NCBI RefSeq assembly: GCF_000276665.1 | Contig: NW_004955438.1 | Span: 7,246,264 to 7,310,263, forward strand | Direction: 5' to 3' | DNA: 64,000 bases | Source of the DNA: Chinchilla lanigera | Lineage: Eukaryota > Chordata > Mammalia > Rodentia > Chinchillidae | Part shown: in pieces, positions 36,610 through 49,289 of the stretch | Numbering within the stretch: the stretch's first letter is position 1 | How the letters are laid out: every line of letters begins with the position of its first letter | Notes under the pieces: generated by a model | What the model was told of the DNA's origin: nothing | Databases searched by the model: none | What the model saw: the letters and a program-made list of their open reading frames with translations, nothing else | Translations under genes and position numbers: made by a program

Positions 36610-36837
36610 AGAATTTAATGTTCTAGAACCAGGCACATGGTGGCATGTGCCTGTAATCCCAGCACTGGGGAGGCTAAGGCAGGGGGATTATTGCAAGTTC
36701 GAGACCAGCCTGGTCTACAAAGTGATCTCAAAGCCAGCCTGAACTGCATAGTGAGAACCTGCCTCAAAAAGACAAAAAAACAAAAAACCAAAGCAAAAAC
36801 AAACAAACAAACAAAAAAACAAGAATATAATGTTCTA
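36610..36837 (+). mobile_element. B1 SINE
   Basis: The body is 36626-36821 with an (A/C)-rich tail. It is the same subfamily as the copy at 4340 (shared GAACTGCATAGTGAGAACCTG end). The 16-bp duplication AGAATTTAATGTTCTA / AGAATATAATGTTCTA (15 of 16) is at 36610-36625 and 36822-36837. Confidence 0.96.
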
Positions 36838-37394
36838 ACTATAGTAAGAATAGAGAGAAAGTTCAGTTTTTATATGGTATGATTGAAATATGCTATTGCT
36901 TCTAGCCATGTGCACAAATTCTTTCAGCTTCACATTTAGGTGCTCAATAATGTCACCTAGGTCTCAGTATTATGTCAGTTTGGGGTCTTGATTCATTTCA
37001 GGGTATTTAAAGTACATGCATTGACACAAATTAATTTTCCTTTTATGATTCACAGTTCTTTTTCTTTGTAATGGAGCTCATTGTATTCATATATTTTGAA
37101 TTTTATGTTATTTTTTATTAGTAATGTTTTTCCAAAGTATTGGAAAACCAATGAAAAATTTTCACTTTATGTCCATGTTATAATTTCCTCTATATTAAGC
37201 TGATGATTAACACTAAAAAAGAATTTATTCCCTTTGACACAAAGAGAATTAAATTATTTCTTTTGATATAGTGGAAAAACTGCTTGGCTATAATTTCCTC
37301 TCAATATCAAGATAAATGTATTAATCAATTTCACTATCCCTGTAACTATTACTTATGCTTCGTATTTCATTCACTATATCTAAAAAATTCTATT

Positions 37395-37560
37395 TTTAAT
37401 TTTTTTATTTTAAAAAAAGAAAAAATAAACAACAAAACAATGGTACAAAATTTCAAAACAAGATTGTAGGAGAATAACCATGGTTAACATTACTTTTGCT
37501 GTCTTTAAAGTAGTTGCTCAATGAAAGGAAAGGTATATGCCCATATTGCTTGATCAATTT
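37395..37560 (-). mobile_element. Interspersed repeat, probable L1 3' UTR family
   Basis: An A-rich stretch is followed by TGGTACAAAATTTCAAAACAAGATTG, GAATAACCATGGTTAACATT and AGTTGCTCAATG, the same order as in 57890-58040 and, in part, 6340-6430. Probable antisense L1 3' UTR. Strand and class are inferred. Confidence 0.4.
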
Positions 37561-38623
37561 TTTACACCTAGATCTTGTAATATGAACAGATACTTTAAAA
37601 ATTCTATTTTTGAAATAAATAAACTGATACAAAATGTATACATCACTCAGGTCATATAACAGGTCTTCATTTTTGTCTGGGATTAGTGAAATGTTCCAGT
37701 ACATCTATCCATTGAAGAAAGCACATTACACTTTTACAGATATGTTATTCCCATTAATTAAGAAAGGTAAAATATACTTTAATCTATGTCTGCCAAAATT
37801 TCTGCTATGTTATTATCAAGAGAAAATTTCCATTTTAGTGGGAGATCACTGTAAATCCATAATCTCCATTAACTTAGTGTTTATGAGATAATTGAAAAAA
37901 TGTTTTCCAGACTAACATCTCATTCCATGTACTTCAAATATTAAACTCATGCTTGCAGTGCCAGACACTATGGGACTCATTTGTGTACACCATGACAGGT
38001 GTAGGAGACCTAGGGCCGGCAGTAACTACGCATGGACATTATTGTGAACCAAATACATGACCAAACAGGCAGACAAAATGTACATTCAACTCCCTCTTTC
38101 CTTTGCCAATTTCTAAATTGCTGTGCCTTCTCCAGTGGCTCCTGGCATAAGAGAAAACCTGACCTAAGAGAAAATGCAGTAGTATAGGATGAGGTCTTGA
38201 CCAACCCTGATGAGGTTGTTTTACAAATTTTACAAAAGCATGACTGTGTGAACGAACTCGTGGACCACTCTTTCTTAGGATATGAAACAGACGCGTATAA
38301 GTTAAAGTTCTTTCAAAGGAAATATTAAGTATCATGGTGGGACTGAAAACCACAATTAGTGTTTGCTGTTATAGAGCAGAAAACAAGCCTAGTATGCTAA
38401 GCACATCTAGAAAGGAAGTGATAGCCCAAAAAGAGAACAATTATCATGCTGTCCTCATTTATAAACAGAGTTCCGGAGGGTTTGGTTGAGTGGAATCTTC
38501 ATTAATTATATCAGGAGGGACGTTGGCTATAGGACCGGGCAATTCTCCAATGTGATGCCTGGGGTACCGCCCTTCCCCTAAAGCAGCAACAAAGCCCACC
38601 TTCATTATTCATGAGGAAAAATG
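37561..38623. other. Unassigned stretch ending at an A21 run
   Basis: The region 37960-38620 is less AT-rich and has several CpGs, and it ends directly at A21 (38624-38644). That would fit a plus-strand retrocopy, but no AATAAA precedes the run, no duplication was found, and no family is recognised. Confidence 0.25.
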
Positions 38624-38644
38624 AAAAAAAAAAAAAAAAAAAAA
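38624..38644. repeat. A21 homopolymer
   Basis: Uninterrupted A run. Confidence 0.9.
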
Positions 38645-39158
38645 GAAAAGCCCAAAGAATGAGGTATGTTCTAAAAGACAAATACATCAGTTAAACCTTC
38701 AGGCATCTTTAACTGCTTAATCCATTTTCATTTTCCTTGACATTGATAAATTGAAAGATTAAGTACCTAATTCCAATTGTTTTAAAGGCTTTAAGACAGC
38801 ACCAGATTGCTGAATCTCAAACACTTAAAGAAACAAATTTGTCCCCAATGTAAGCAATAGTCATATGAAAATGTCACCTAGTTTTTCATTTGTAATATTC
38901 TTAGAGAGTGCTTTGTATCTGCCCAACCCTCCACCACCTTGCTCCATTCCGTAAATGTATTTGATATTTGATATAAAGCTAAAAAACTCCAATGATCATA
39001 CTTGTCATGGTTTTAAATTTGACATGGAAAGATTAAAATAGAGTTTTAGAAATTGAAGAAATTCATCTTGCTTTTTATTTTTTACATGTCATCACCCAAC
39101 AGTATCAATTCAATTATAGGGATATAGGTGTGTGTTTTTATGATGGGTTCTTTTGAAC

Positions 39159-40135
39159 TGATATTGCGAGGGTTCGCTTCCTGATATGCATAGAGGCCAA
39201 CACTAGGACTCTGAGTTTTTGCAAAAGAAAAGAACTTTACTGTGTAGTTAACAGGCAAGACAAGGGGTATAAGCTAAGATCTGCTTCCCTGCTGTGCTGG
39301 ATTGACAACTGGTGGTCAAGTTGTAACACTCAGCTGAACTGAACCAGCACGGTGCTGGGTGTGGGAGGCCCACCTGAGGGTTGTTGCCAGCAGCATAACA
39401 GGCAGAACTGTAGAAGCTGTTGGGTGCTGTTAGAAGCTGTGAGGCACTGTTGATTCTCTTGGAGAAGTGTGTCATGCTGGCTTTCCTGATGAACTCAGCT
39501 ATTCTCATTGACAGAAGAGCTCGGGACATTGTTGTTTCTTAGAATGGCTTTGGTTCACTTTGGGGGATCTCTGGTCCTCACTTTGAGCATCGCTTCCTGG
39601 CTCCAGAGGGGAAGATGGTGCACTGTTCAGTCCCCTGGAGAAGCTTGTCATGTTGGCTCTCCTGATGGGAACTTGGCTGTTCTTGTCAGAGGAGCTCAGG
39701 ACTTCACTGATGGCTGTGGTACTTTTTGAGAGAGCTCTGGGTTTTACTTTGAGTTTACTTTGAGTGTCGCTTCCTGGATCCCTAGGCCTGTTAGCACAGA
39801 TCCTTTATTCCAGTGGCACAGACTTTCTAGCTTTCACCACTGACCTTTGGGCCTTCTCAGTGCATCTCTGCAAAACAGGCCTGCATGAGATATTGTCATG
39901 GGCTCTAGGCCTCCGGTGGGATTTCTGAGAAGCATTGTTATGGGCTCTGGGTCTTCAGCTGGACCTCTGCAGGATATTTCCATTGGATCCAGGCCCTCAG
40001 CTGGATTCTTTGGTGCTTAGTGTGTGAACAGATTTCCTAAACTGTCTTGTATATGATTATTTGAGTGATTATTATAAATAATCTTATAAAATATGTGTCC
40101 AGTATTGTATTATTCCTCTTGTAAACCCCAAACTA
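39159..40135 (-). mobile_element. Long LTR-like element with internal tandem repeats, copy 2 (fuller)
   Basis: It is collinear with 9583-10428 and carries about 120 bp more at its left end. On the minus strand that left end reads CTTATACCCC (TATA-like), AGTAAAGTTCTTTTCTTTTGC (AATAAA-like signal then pyrimidines), and finishes CCTCGCAATATCA, the shape of an R-U5 with terminal CA. The right end, CCCCAAACTA, gives a mutated TG start on minus. Two 145-bp units (39461-39606, 39637-39781) and three 42-bp units (about 39885-40005) are present. No internal retroviral gene region and no clear target-site duplication are seen, so it is a probable solo LTR of an old endogenous retrovirus. Confidence 0.6.
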
Positions 40136-42675
40136 CTATATGCGCTGTTAGTAGCATGGAATAAGAAGCAGTGATTTATATGAAGGGGAAGGTGAAATGC
40201 TGCTTGTTGATTGGTAACTAGAAGGAGAATCTTAGGGTTCATTTGTGCATGTGTGGATGGTCATCATGCTCCTTCAAAACTTACATGCTTCTTTGGAGGG
40301 GTCTGTGTTCCATGATCATGTTCTGGAGGGGAGATTTTGAGATTTGATTTTAAAAGACCATTGATCTCACAAGCTGATTTCCTCTCCCTTTATCTATCAT
40401 CAAAACCCAGATGTAAACCATCCTTGAGTAGATTCTAAAGGCTTTTGCTGAAGAACACCTTAAACACTTCTTTGCTTAAATAATTTATGGCTAGTACTAT
40501 CTGGGCCTAGCCCAATTTCAAAACTACGTTAACCATTCTACTCTGTATAGGAATTTTTGTGACACTATTGTAAATGAATAATGGAGAATTCTAGAAAATT
40601 TCACAATTGATTCTTTTTAGTAATTATCAAAGATGGGATTTCTAATTCTGTTCTTAAAACCAATTCTATTAGGCCTGCATGGCCAGACACTGTGGAAATT
40701 TTTTCCCATTGTAATACACAGGAAATAAATGTATGTTATATTCTTCCCCTACCCCAGAACATGGAAACAGAAATGGAAAAACAATTTAAACTCTAAAATA
40801 TCAGCAGTACACCAAACATAACACTGTACTTTAATTCATCAACAAGTCTCCAGAATTCTGATCATAGTCAAATTCAATGATATTTTAAACCACTGAAGTA
40901 TGAAAGAGATATGAAATAATTTCCTGGAAGAAAATCCATTGTATTCCCAGGACATTTATGCTGACACATGGGAGAAGTTATTTTTCAGTGTGTTTTGGCC
41001 TACCTACTCTCTCCCGCAGGCCTGTGCTCACACACATGCATGCATACCTACAAATAATAGTATTTATGTGAGTTAACTCACATCTTTAATTGAAATCTCC
41101 CCTCTTTTCCTGTTAACCATAGCCTGGCCACCCACAATGCTTGTTCAATTCCAGAAGTTTCCTGCTCACTTAAGCAGGCTCCTGGAGGCAGAATTCATGG
41201 GGGATTAGCACTCTAAAGCATCCTTTCACCAAGAATCTCAAATCATTTTACACATTTTAATTCATTCTTGGAAAGCCACCAATTGCAGAAGTTAACTGCC
41301 GTGGCTCTGCTGAAATAAGAAGGGATTCAAATAGATTGAATATGTTTAATTCAAGCAAATCAAACCAAATATAAAGCTTTTTTTAGGAGAAAATGTTTGA
41401 ATTTTAACCTAAAAAGTTACTGTTTAAAAGAAGTAACTTAAAAGTCCCAAACAGAATTGTAATTAGCTGTTTCAAGTAAAACACACACATATTTCTACAA
41501 ATAAATGCTTCATTTAAAGAACACTTCTGATACAGGCTTAAAGAAAACAGTGGAGAATAAATCTGTGTAAGATTAAAAGCTAAATGTATGTTTTACATGT
41601 GACTTATAACATAAGGATCAACAGGATCTGTTGATTATACATACAAAAGACTGTAACACTCAGTAAACTGAAATGAAATGAAGTGCAAGTGAATTTGGCT
41701 TATCCTTTCTCATAATCCAAAGTATGGAATATGTTTTAAGTAAAATAAAATTTAAAAAATTAATGCTTTAAAAGTATCTAATCTACTATGGGATTAAAGA
41801 ATTCTCAACATCTTTCCCTGGGGCATCAAAAGTTTCCTTTAATGTTTGATGATACAGCTTTAAAAAAATTAGAATATGAATATTAATCATAGATGGTGAA
41901 CACAGTACTTTGGTTTAATAAGGCAGCCTTTCTGGTCACACTCCAGGCAAACACCAAGACAGATGAGACCCAATTTACATTAAAAAATAAGTTGCTTCCA
42001 TAATAAACTCCACCATAAGAAACTTACTTCTTTACTTTTTCTACTTAATTGAAAAGAAGATTAAGAATGGAAAGACTAAATGAAAAATAATATACTTTAT
42101 TGTATTTTAATATATAATTCAATTTTTAATATAGAAAGATGTCTAATTAGATGTCTAAATTCAGGGATACAGTCACAGGATACACATGTGTATTTGTGGA
42201 ACAAACAAATCATGTCAAAATTATGTCATAGTCAACTGTGTATAATAAGCAAGTCACCAGAAAACTGTGGCATAGAAGAACTAATACATTCAGGTGATTA
42301 AAAATGCCGTGGTTTAGACTGCATTATAGCCAAGTCAGTCTGCATTAAATCCATTATCTTTTCTTAAAATAATCAAAGCCCATGTACTGAAAATACAGCC
42401 TATTATTACCTATGTGTGTACACATTCCACGGTTTTGAGTGGACTGAGAGTTGTACAACAACTTCAGACATCAATTTTTGAACAATTTCATCACTCTAAG
42501 GTGACTTTTTATAGCCATTATAGCTTTAACCAATAAAAATACTGCAAATGATTTATGTGCTATCTCTTTAGTTACTACTAGGACCACTCAAATATTCTTA
42601 GCGGTATGTGTATCCTTTGCAGTTCCTCCTTTCGTTAAGCACAAGATAGTGAGTTATCATAATAATATGATTTAA
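40136..42675. other. Unassigned AT-rich sequence
   Basis: No repeat or gene is recognised over 2.5 kb. The part at 41090-41330 has more balanced composition and is a fair place to test for conserved non-coding sequence. Confidence 0.35.
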
Positions 42676-42731
42676 GGGGCCCAGGATGTAGCTCTGTGGC
42701 ACAGTGCTTGCCTGGCAAGTGCAAGGTCCTG
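42676..42731 (+). mobile_element. 3'-truncated ID SINE
   Basis: GGGGCCCAGGATGTAGCTCTGTGGCACAGTGCTTGCCTGGCAAGTGCAAGGTCCTGG is the head through the anticodon-like part. The B box and the A tail are lost. An old copy. Confidence 0.8.
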
Positions 42732-42794
42732 GAATAACATGGCTTAAAGTGTTATATATGCATCTTGATTTTATTAATATTATCTTGGCCTCTT

Positions 42795-42905
42795 TGTATA
42801 TTACTAACCACTTGGTGCCTCAGCTTTCTCATCTGTGGATTGGAAATGAAAGTAACAGTACTGTCTTTGTCTTAGCCCTCTTGGAAGAATTAAATTAAAC
42901 AAAAA
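42795..42905 (+). mobile_element. MIR 3' half, sense
   Basis: TTGGTGCCTCAGCTTTCTCATCTGTGGATTGGAAATGAAAGTAACAGTACT and GAAGAATTAAATTAAACAA match the MIR core and 3' half. Confidence 0.75.
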
Positions 42906-43359
42906 GTGTGTAGAATTTGAACTCCTGGCTTGTGTGTCAACCATTTTTATCCATGCAAATGGTTTTAGATTCCGGTCTGGCTTAGGGAAAGACAATTGTA
43001 TTATCATATCTCAGTGATAACATTTAAAAATGGAAAGAGAAAAGTCATCTGTTTCAAATGTATGTGTTTTTAATGTAAAAAAATAAAAGGAATAATTTTC
43101 ATAGCTGGATATGTGAAACGTTTCAAAGTTCTTGTTTAAATTATGTAAATCATGCTAAAAATGAATAGTAAATGATAAAGAATATGTATCTTGATGCCAT
43201 GGAATTCAATTTATATTGTTGCTCAGGAACATATGAAAGGTGACGTTTTAAAATCAGAAATATTTGTTCAAAAAGCAGATAAATGCCAAGTTTGGAGAAC
43301 TGGTTAATATGTATTTAATGTGAACCGGTAGTAAGCATTCTGGTCAGAAAACCAGTCGC

Positions 43360-43535
43360 TAGATTTATTCTCAAGGAGCTCAAACTAACTGCACAGGGGA
43401 GGATGGCAGGCTCTAGGGAAAGCATGTCCTGTGGTGGGGAGCCAGGAGCTGTGTCTCCGAGAGCCGCGCCCACAGCAGGCGTGACACTGTGCCCACCCCC
43501 GGGTATCACACCGGCGTGAACTCACTGAACTCTGG
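43360..43535 (-). other. CpG-richer patch with a possible L2 fragment
   Basis: TTCTCAAGGAGCTCAAACTAACTGCAC at its left resembles antisense L2. The rest (43400-43535) has GAGAGCCGCGCCCACAGCAGGCG and CACCCCCGGGTATCACACCGGCG, clearly above the local CpG level. No gene is recognised. Confidence 0.3.
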
Positions 43536-44077
43536 GTGAACTTCCCTTTACAGTCAAGTACATTTTTATTCCAGTCTACCCTAGTTAAGACTAATTTGTA
43601 TTTCATTTCACGACATTGTCATTTAACATAAACCCAGCAAGATAGATTTCAGGGCAACAGCTCAACTAAAACCTAAATGAGACAGATTCCACCCACCAAG
43701 CACAGGCTTTGTGTTCCTGAAACACACTCTTAGGAGCAGCAGACACGCAAGCTTCTTTGTGAGTGGAAATCTTTCTACTCCTTGCTCCATGTCCCCTCTT
43801 ACAGTGAAAATCACTGATACTTTGTTTTGAAAACTTTTTAAACTTGTATTTTTCCTGGAGAGTCATTTATTCCTTCAATAGTACATAACTGGGAAACTAT
43901 GACCCAGCCTGTGAATATCCAAGAAGTATGAGTTTTATTTAAACAATTACCAGTAGGGAATTTTGGCTATAGTTGCTATGATAGGTCATAGGTGAGGGTA
44001 ACTTTCTTGTCAAGCCAGAGGTAACGTGCTCATGAAGTTTAAATTTTGTTTTTATTCAAAAAAGAATTCTTTCATTC

Positions 44078-44230
44078 CCTAATGCAGTCTTTTATTTTAT
44101 TTTATTTTATTTTTATTTTTATGGTTTTTAGTTTTTTTCCAGTACCAGGAATCGAACTCATGACCTTGTGCTTACCAGGCAGGCTCTGTGTCTCTGAGCT
44201 AAATCTCCAGACCTAATGCAGTCTTTTATT
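44078..44230 (-). mobile_element. ID-type SINE, antisense
   Basis: The body is 44097-44211 with an (ATTTT)n tail on plus. A perfect 19-bp duplication, CCTAATGCAGTCTTTTATT, is at 44078-44096 and 44212-44230. Confidence 0.97.
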
Positions 44231-44848
44231 AACCCAATTGTAGGGAAGATAAATCTTAACAGAGCAATTATTTCTTGAAGTTCAGATAGCTGCACATAAA
44301 TTGTTTCCTTGGGTTGGGCACATTTTTTTGTAATCTGGTAGGAACATTAAGTCCTTCAGCATAGATAAGCTCTTTTTAAGAGGAAGGGGAATTTTTTGTT
44401 TTGTCTTCAAATATATCTCAAATTTATTTTGTTTGGATAGGTCCTTTGGAATACTTTTTACTCGTTTATAAAGTATTTCTAGAAATATGACTCCTAATTA
44501 ATTATAGAAAATTACAGTAAAAAATAAAAAATGAAGTATAGACTATATAGAATAAAAATATACTATATGGGATATAAAATTTTGGACAGATTCAAGTGAC
44601 ATAATTGAACAGAATTGTGAGACTAAATTTGTCTGCTGAATAAGTAATGTATAGAACACAAACAATAAGAATGTGTTCCATCTTTGAAACAGGTAACAGT
44701 AAACCTTGATATTCACTAAATGTACATAAGCACCCAACCTTGTATGTTTTAAAGGCCATACACAAACATGAGCATGTAACTACATTTCTAGAAACTAGAT
44801 ATTAGTGCAGGTCTAAATAATTTTGTGGAGCTCTTACTAGATAATGAG

Positions 44849-44990
44849 CACTATGACTTTTTTTGTTGTTTTTGTTTGTTTGTTTGTTTGTTTTTTGTTT
44901 TTTTTTCTGGTACGAGGAATCAAACTCACAATCTTGCGCTTGCCTGGCGAGTGCTGTGCCACTGAGCTAAATCCCCAGCCCCACTATAAC
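44849..44990 (-). mobile_element. ID-type SINE, antisense
   Basis: The body is 44855-44981, preceded by a (GTTT)n tail. CACTATGAC and CACTATAAC (8 of 9) flank it at 44849-44857 and 44982-44990. Confidence 0.93.
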
Positions 44991-46746
44991 GTGTATGGGG
45001 CCAATCAGCACAGCATCCCGCTGACAAAGAGCATATATCTTAGTGGTGTAAGAAAGTACAGTATTAGCCTGCTTTTGTTTTATGAGTTTCAGAAAAAAAA
45101 AAAAAACAAAAAAGATTATTGTTTCACTCTGTGTGAGGAGGGAAGGATTTGAAAAGAGACTTGGTTTTGAAAAGACAGATAAAAGAGTGGAGAAAAATCA
45201 AGACCTGTAAATTAGTTTTGTCTTCCACTACACAATGAGACTGCTTTTAAGGAAAACTTATAAAACTGAGGAGCTTTAGTCAAAAGGTTAGGAGTTTATG
45301 TTTCTTATTCTTAAAATACTTTATGCTATTAATCCCAGTCAAAATTATACATAGAACTCTTAAAACTATAACATAAAGCTGTTTTAATACATTTATAGAC
45401 TCATTAAAATTAAGAAAAGGGAAAAACACTTTACATCAAATAAACTCAGAATATTTTGAGAGATTGCCAACTAGGAATTCCTGCTGCAAAGCTGTCCACA
45501 TACAACGCACCTATACGGACAAGGTAGCCAAAGTAAACCTAAAAGGAACAACATGGTCTAGAAATTACAGAAGCAAAAGGACTTTCAAGTAAAACAAAAT
45601 GGTTTTCCCTTCATAGTCAAAGTAACATACTACTGCTTCCCAAGGAAAAGTCTAAAGATCATATATTCTTCATAGAAGGTGTATATAACCAAAATGACAG
45701 CTGTGCTAGCTGCCAAACATATTTCTTAATCAGGTTTTTGTTATAATAACAAAAAATCAGAAGTTTCCTTGGACATTATTAGTATTTTTTTTAACCACTG
45801 TATTTTAGGCTTCCTGAGACATTTTTAGTTTCCAATTAATGCCCACAAATTATGTTTATTTTTGCACCTTCATTTAAATTCTTCATTCTGTCTCCACTAT
45901 TGGGAATGTGAAGATAGCTGTCATTTTTCCCTGCAGTGATTTACATTTCAGTGGAAAAATGATCCCTATACGTGGTTGATATTTCTTTTCCTAAATAGTT
46001 TGACGATTCACTGTGATATGTAGCACTATATAATTTTAAGTATAAAGTGCTATAGTAGCTATGTAATTACTGTTATTATAATGATATTGTTCTCTGGCAA
46101 TAAAAGATAAATTTCTAAATCGTAGAAGTGATTTTTATAATCTAACAGGGCAAGTGTCAATTAACTATGAGTCTTAACTTTTTAATCAGCAAAATGACAT
46201 TAAAGAATTCAGTAAAATTTTCCAATACAAAGAACTCTTGTAAAAATGTACTATTTTCAAACTGATATTTATATATTCTTGGTGACACTTTCAATCATCA
46301 GAGTGTAGTTTCTCGGTTGCTATTTATTGCCACTATTATTAATTTGCTACACTGTGGAGGGAAGGATGCATGTACACAAACTAAGACAAATGTAAACCAT
46401 AAAACTACAGAGTGACTTAGCATGTGTATGCAGAGATTTCTTGGCTTATTCATATCCAGTTATCTTAAGGGGAAAAATGTCTGGTCTTAAGCTGGCTGCA
46501 TTAAAATCAATCCTGATATGGACTTAATGGATTTAATGCATCCTATATGTCTTTCTGGGTAGGATTCAGGATGTGTTTTGAATTTCAGTTTAAATAAATC
46601 TTCACAAACTTTTTACTTATGTTTACTAATCCAAATACTTATAATAATCAGTAAGATAAGATTTCAGTTACTATATCTATGGGGTAAAAGTTTCTTATGC
46701 TTTTGTAATTAAAAATTATGTTGGATGCAGTTTGCTTCAATTAAAT
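44991..46746. other. Unassigned AT-rich sequence
   Basis: An A14 run lies near 45092. No gene or repeat family is recognised. Confidence 0.4.
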
Positions 46747-46924
46747 ATAAAATACATTTAAAGCTGAGCATGGTGGCATACATCTGTAATCCCTGTGCAA
46801 AGGAGGCTGAGGCAAGAGGATCACAGCAAATATGATGCCAGCCTGGACTATACAGTGAGTTCAAGGCCATTTGGAACTACATAGTATGACCTTGTCTCAA
46901 AGGAATAAAGAATAAAATACATTT
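46747..46924 (+). mobile_element. B1 SINE, older copy
   Basis: The body is 46760-46911. A perfect 13-bp duplication, ATAAAATACATTT, is at 46747-46759 and 46912-46924. The body is diverged (CATACATCTGTAATCCCTGTGC, AGTGAGTTCAAGGCCATTTGG). Confidence 0.94.
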
Positions 46925-47477
46925 GTCGCACAAATACATCATCCTTTAACTGAGCTTAAGAGAAGTAGAAAAATACACTTTCAGAGAAAACCTCTATGAA
47001 ACAAATGACAAAATAGAGCTGAAGCCCCATTTTAAATGTGGTATTAAACCTGCCCTCCAGTGTGATATTGCTGTGAGCTTTACAACACAGATGTAACCTA
47101 ACAAATCCTACAAAGGATTTTAGAAAGTAGAGGCATGATAACAATCATATCATACAATTGTAAGAAAATATCTTTGCTTATTTTCATTTTAAAAAGTTCA
47201 GCATATGGATTTTTATTACAATCATTAAAGAAATAACCAGAAGGGATAGTGAGTTCCAGATAATATTTACACTGTGACCACCACTTATTCAGATCCTTGA
47301 GATCCATCATTCTTTCCATAAAGGGAGAATGGTTTTGAACAGATATATTTAACAGAACATAAACTTTCTTATCCTGTTTCCTTTCATCTGAGAGGAAATG
47401 GGTTTCTCTTCTTATGACCAATAATTATGTAACTTTTATTTAATCCACCAGTACTAAGAGAAGAGGCAGTGGTGCAC

Positions 47478-47706
47478 ATCCTCCTTCCCTTCCCCTCCTT
47501 TCTCCTTCCCTTCCCTTCCCTTCCCTTCCTTTCNNNNNNNNNNNNNNNNNNNNNNNNNNNNNNNNNNNNNNNNNNNNNNNNNNNNNNNNNNNNNNNNNNN
47601 NNNNNNNNNNNNNNNNNNNNNNNNNNNNNNNNNTTCTCTTCCCTTTGTTCCTTCTTCCCTTCCCTCCCTCCTTCCTTCTTTCCCTCTTTCTTGCTTTCTT
47701 TATTTC
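47478..47706. repeat. (CCCTT)n/(TTTC)n pyrimidine tract around an assembly gap
   Basis: Near-pure C/T on both sides of 100 N (47534-47633). The true length is unknown, as 100 N is a customary placeholder size. Open frames across it are meaningless. Confidence 0.97.
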
Positions 47707-49289
47707 TCACGTAGAAACTTGACCCCCAAACACCCTCTGAATACCTTTATCCAATAAGCATGCCTGAACACCACAGGATGATACGATTTTCTTGAAAACA
47801 AATTACTCATTTCAGCTCAATGGAAATTTCAAAGACACCAACACCAATGACATCTAGTTTGGGAGTCTGACCCACAGACCCTTAATACAAACGATGATGC
47901 TCTGTCCTTTTTTCCTGCTCATACAAAATTCAGTGGTGTAGCCTGATCTTCACTGCACTGTAAACAAATATCATCCTAGTTTTTACTAACTCTTTTCCAT
48001 TAATCAGATTCTTATAAACTACAAGAAAAGTGAATGAAATCTTAAATTGAAATTAACCACAGCAATCTCAAAACTGCTTTACATTTTTATAGTTGCCTTT
48101 ATGCGATTAAATCTATTACTGCTTTTAGCACTTTGCACAACTTGATATGTACCTTACAGAATTAACTTATTTTATTAATATGTCAACAATATGCATAGCC
48201 TGTTCAGGTAAAATATGTAAAATTGTAGGCTGAGTTATTAATAGAAGTTTAAGGTTTTGGTTTGGTCCAAGGTTTGTTTTCTGCCCTGCTGGAACATTCC
48301 ACACTACCTATCATCGACTGTCAGTACCACAGAGCATTTATTTCTCTTGCAGGCAAATATTATCACTTACTTCTTCATAGCGATCGTGGAAACCTGGAGC
48401 ACCTCATTTTCACACACTTCATTATGGTCATCTCTTTTGGTTTTTGCCCATTTTCCCAATTAGCAGCTCGTTTCATAAATTCTTTTACAAATTAATTTTT
48501 CACATTGGTTTTTCATCTTTTCTATTCCTTCTTAATGTGCCCAGGAGCCTAGACTGATCCTTCCTATACCTGCACTAATCTGTGTTCGCACAGAATTCTG
48601 CATCCCAAGTGAATCTCGAACTGAGAGACTATGGTAAACTCGGAAGTGTCACCAGGGGGTAGAGACCCAACTGGGTGACTCTCTCAGCTGTGTTCTTACT
48701 CCAAATTTAAGAGAGTTACTAAATCAATTTCTGCATTACCATTTGTAAAATGACTTCTTAAAAATTTATTTTAGGTATCAAAGGTAGAAGTATGATACAC
48801 TCAGGTTATTATTAGTATTCTCATCCTCCTACCATGATCCTATCGATGTAAGTATAAATTCCCATTTGTTTCAGTGAGGCTGTGTGTTCCAGGCTTTGCC
48901 TGGAAGTTTGGTAACGGTACTCTTCTGTTCCATGTCAAGGAAGTGGGATGCATGATAAAAATGAGACATTAATCATCTGTTCTCTTTTCTGTACAATTTT
49001 CCAAGTAGGATATTGGAAAGCAAATGGAAAGAACCATATGTGGAGGAGTTTATTTCATTCCCGACTAGACCTACCCTTCCCCACCATACCAAGCCCCATT
49101 ACTACAATCTAAGTTTTATGGTCTGAGGGACTTCAGGATCTGTTCCTCCTTCCTGCAAGGGCCGATCACCAGATATACCCAGGGCTCAGACTATCATGCA
49201 TTATTACTTATTATTACCTTATTATTTGACTCTCATGCATTATGATGCCTTTCCTTTAAAATTTCCACTCCGTCACCTGTATTTGTCAA
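47707..49289. other. Unassigned sequence
   Basis: A CTCTTGCAG acceptor-like motif near 48353 and open frames at 48257-48495 were examined and not supported as an exon. Confidence 0.4.

Noticed and set aside
47384..47714. Open frames running through the N gap
   Set aside because: They contain unknown bases and low-complexity sequence.
48257..48495. Frame with a CTCTTGCAG acceptor-like site near 48353
   Set aside because: No matching donor or recognisable protein. Two frames overlap with similar length.
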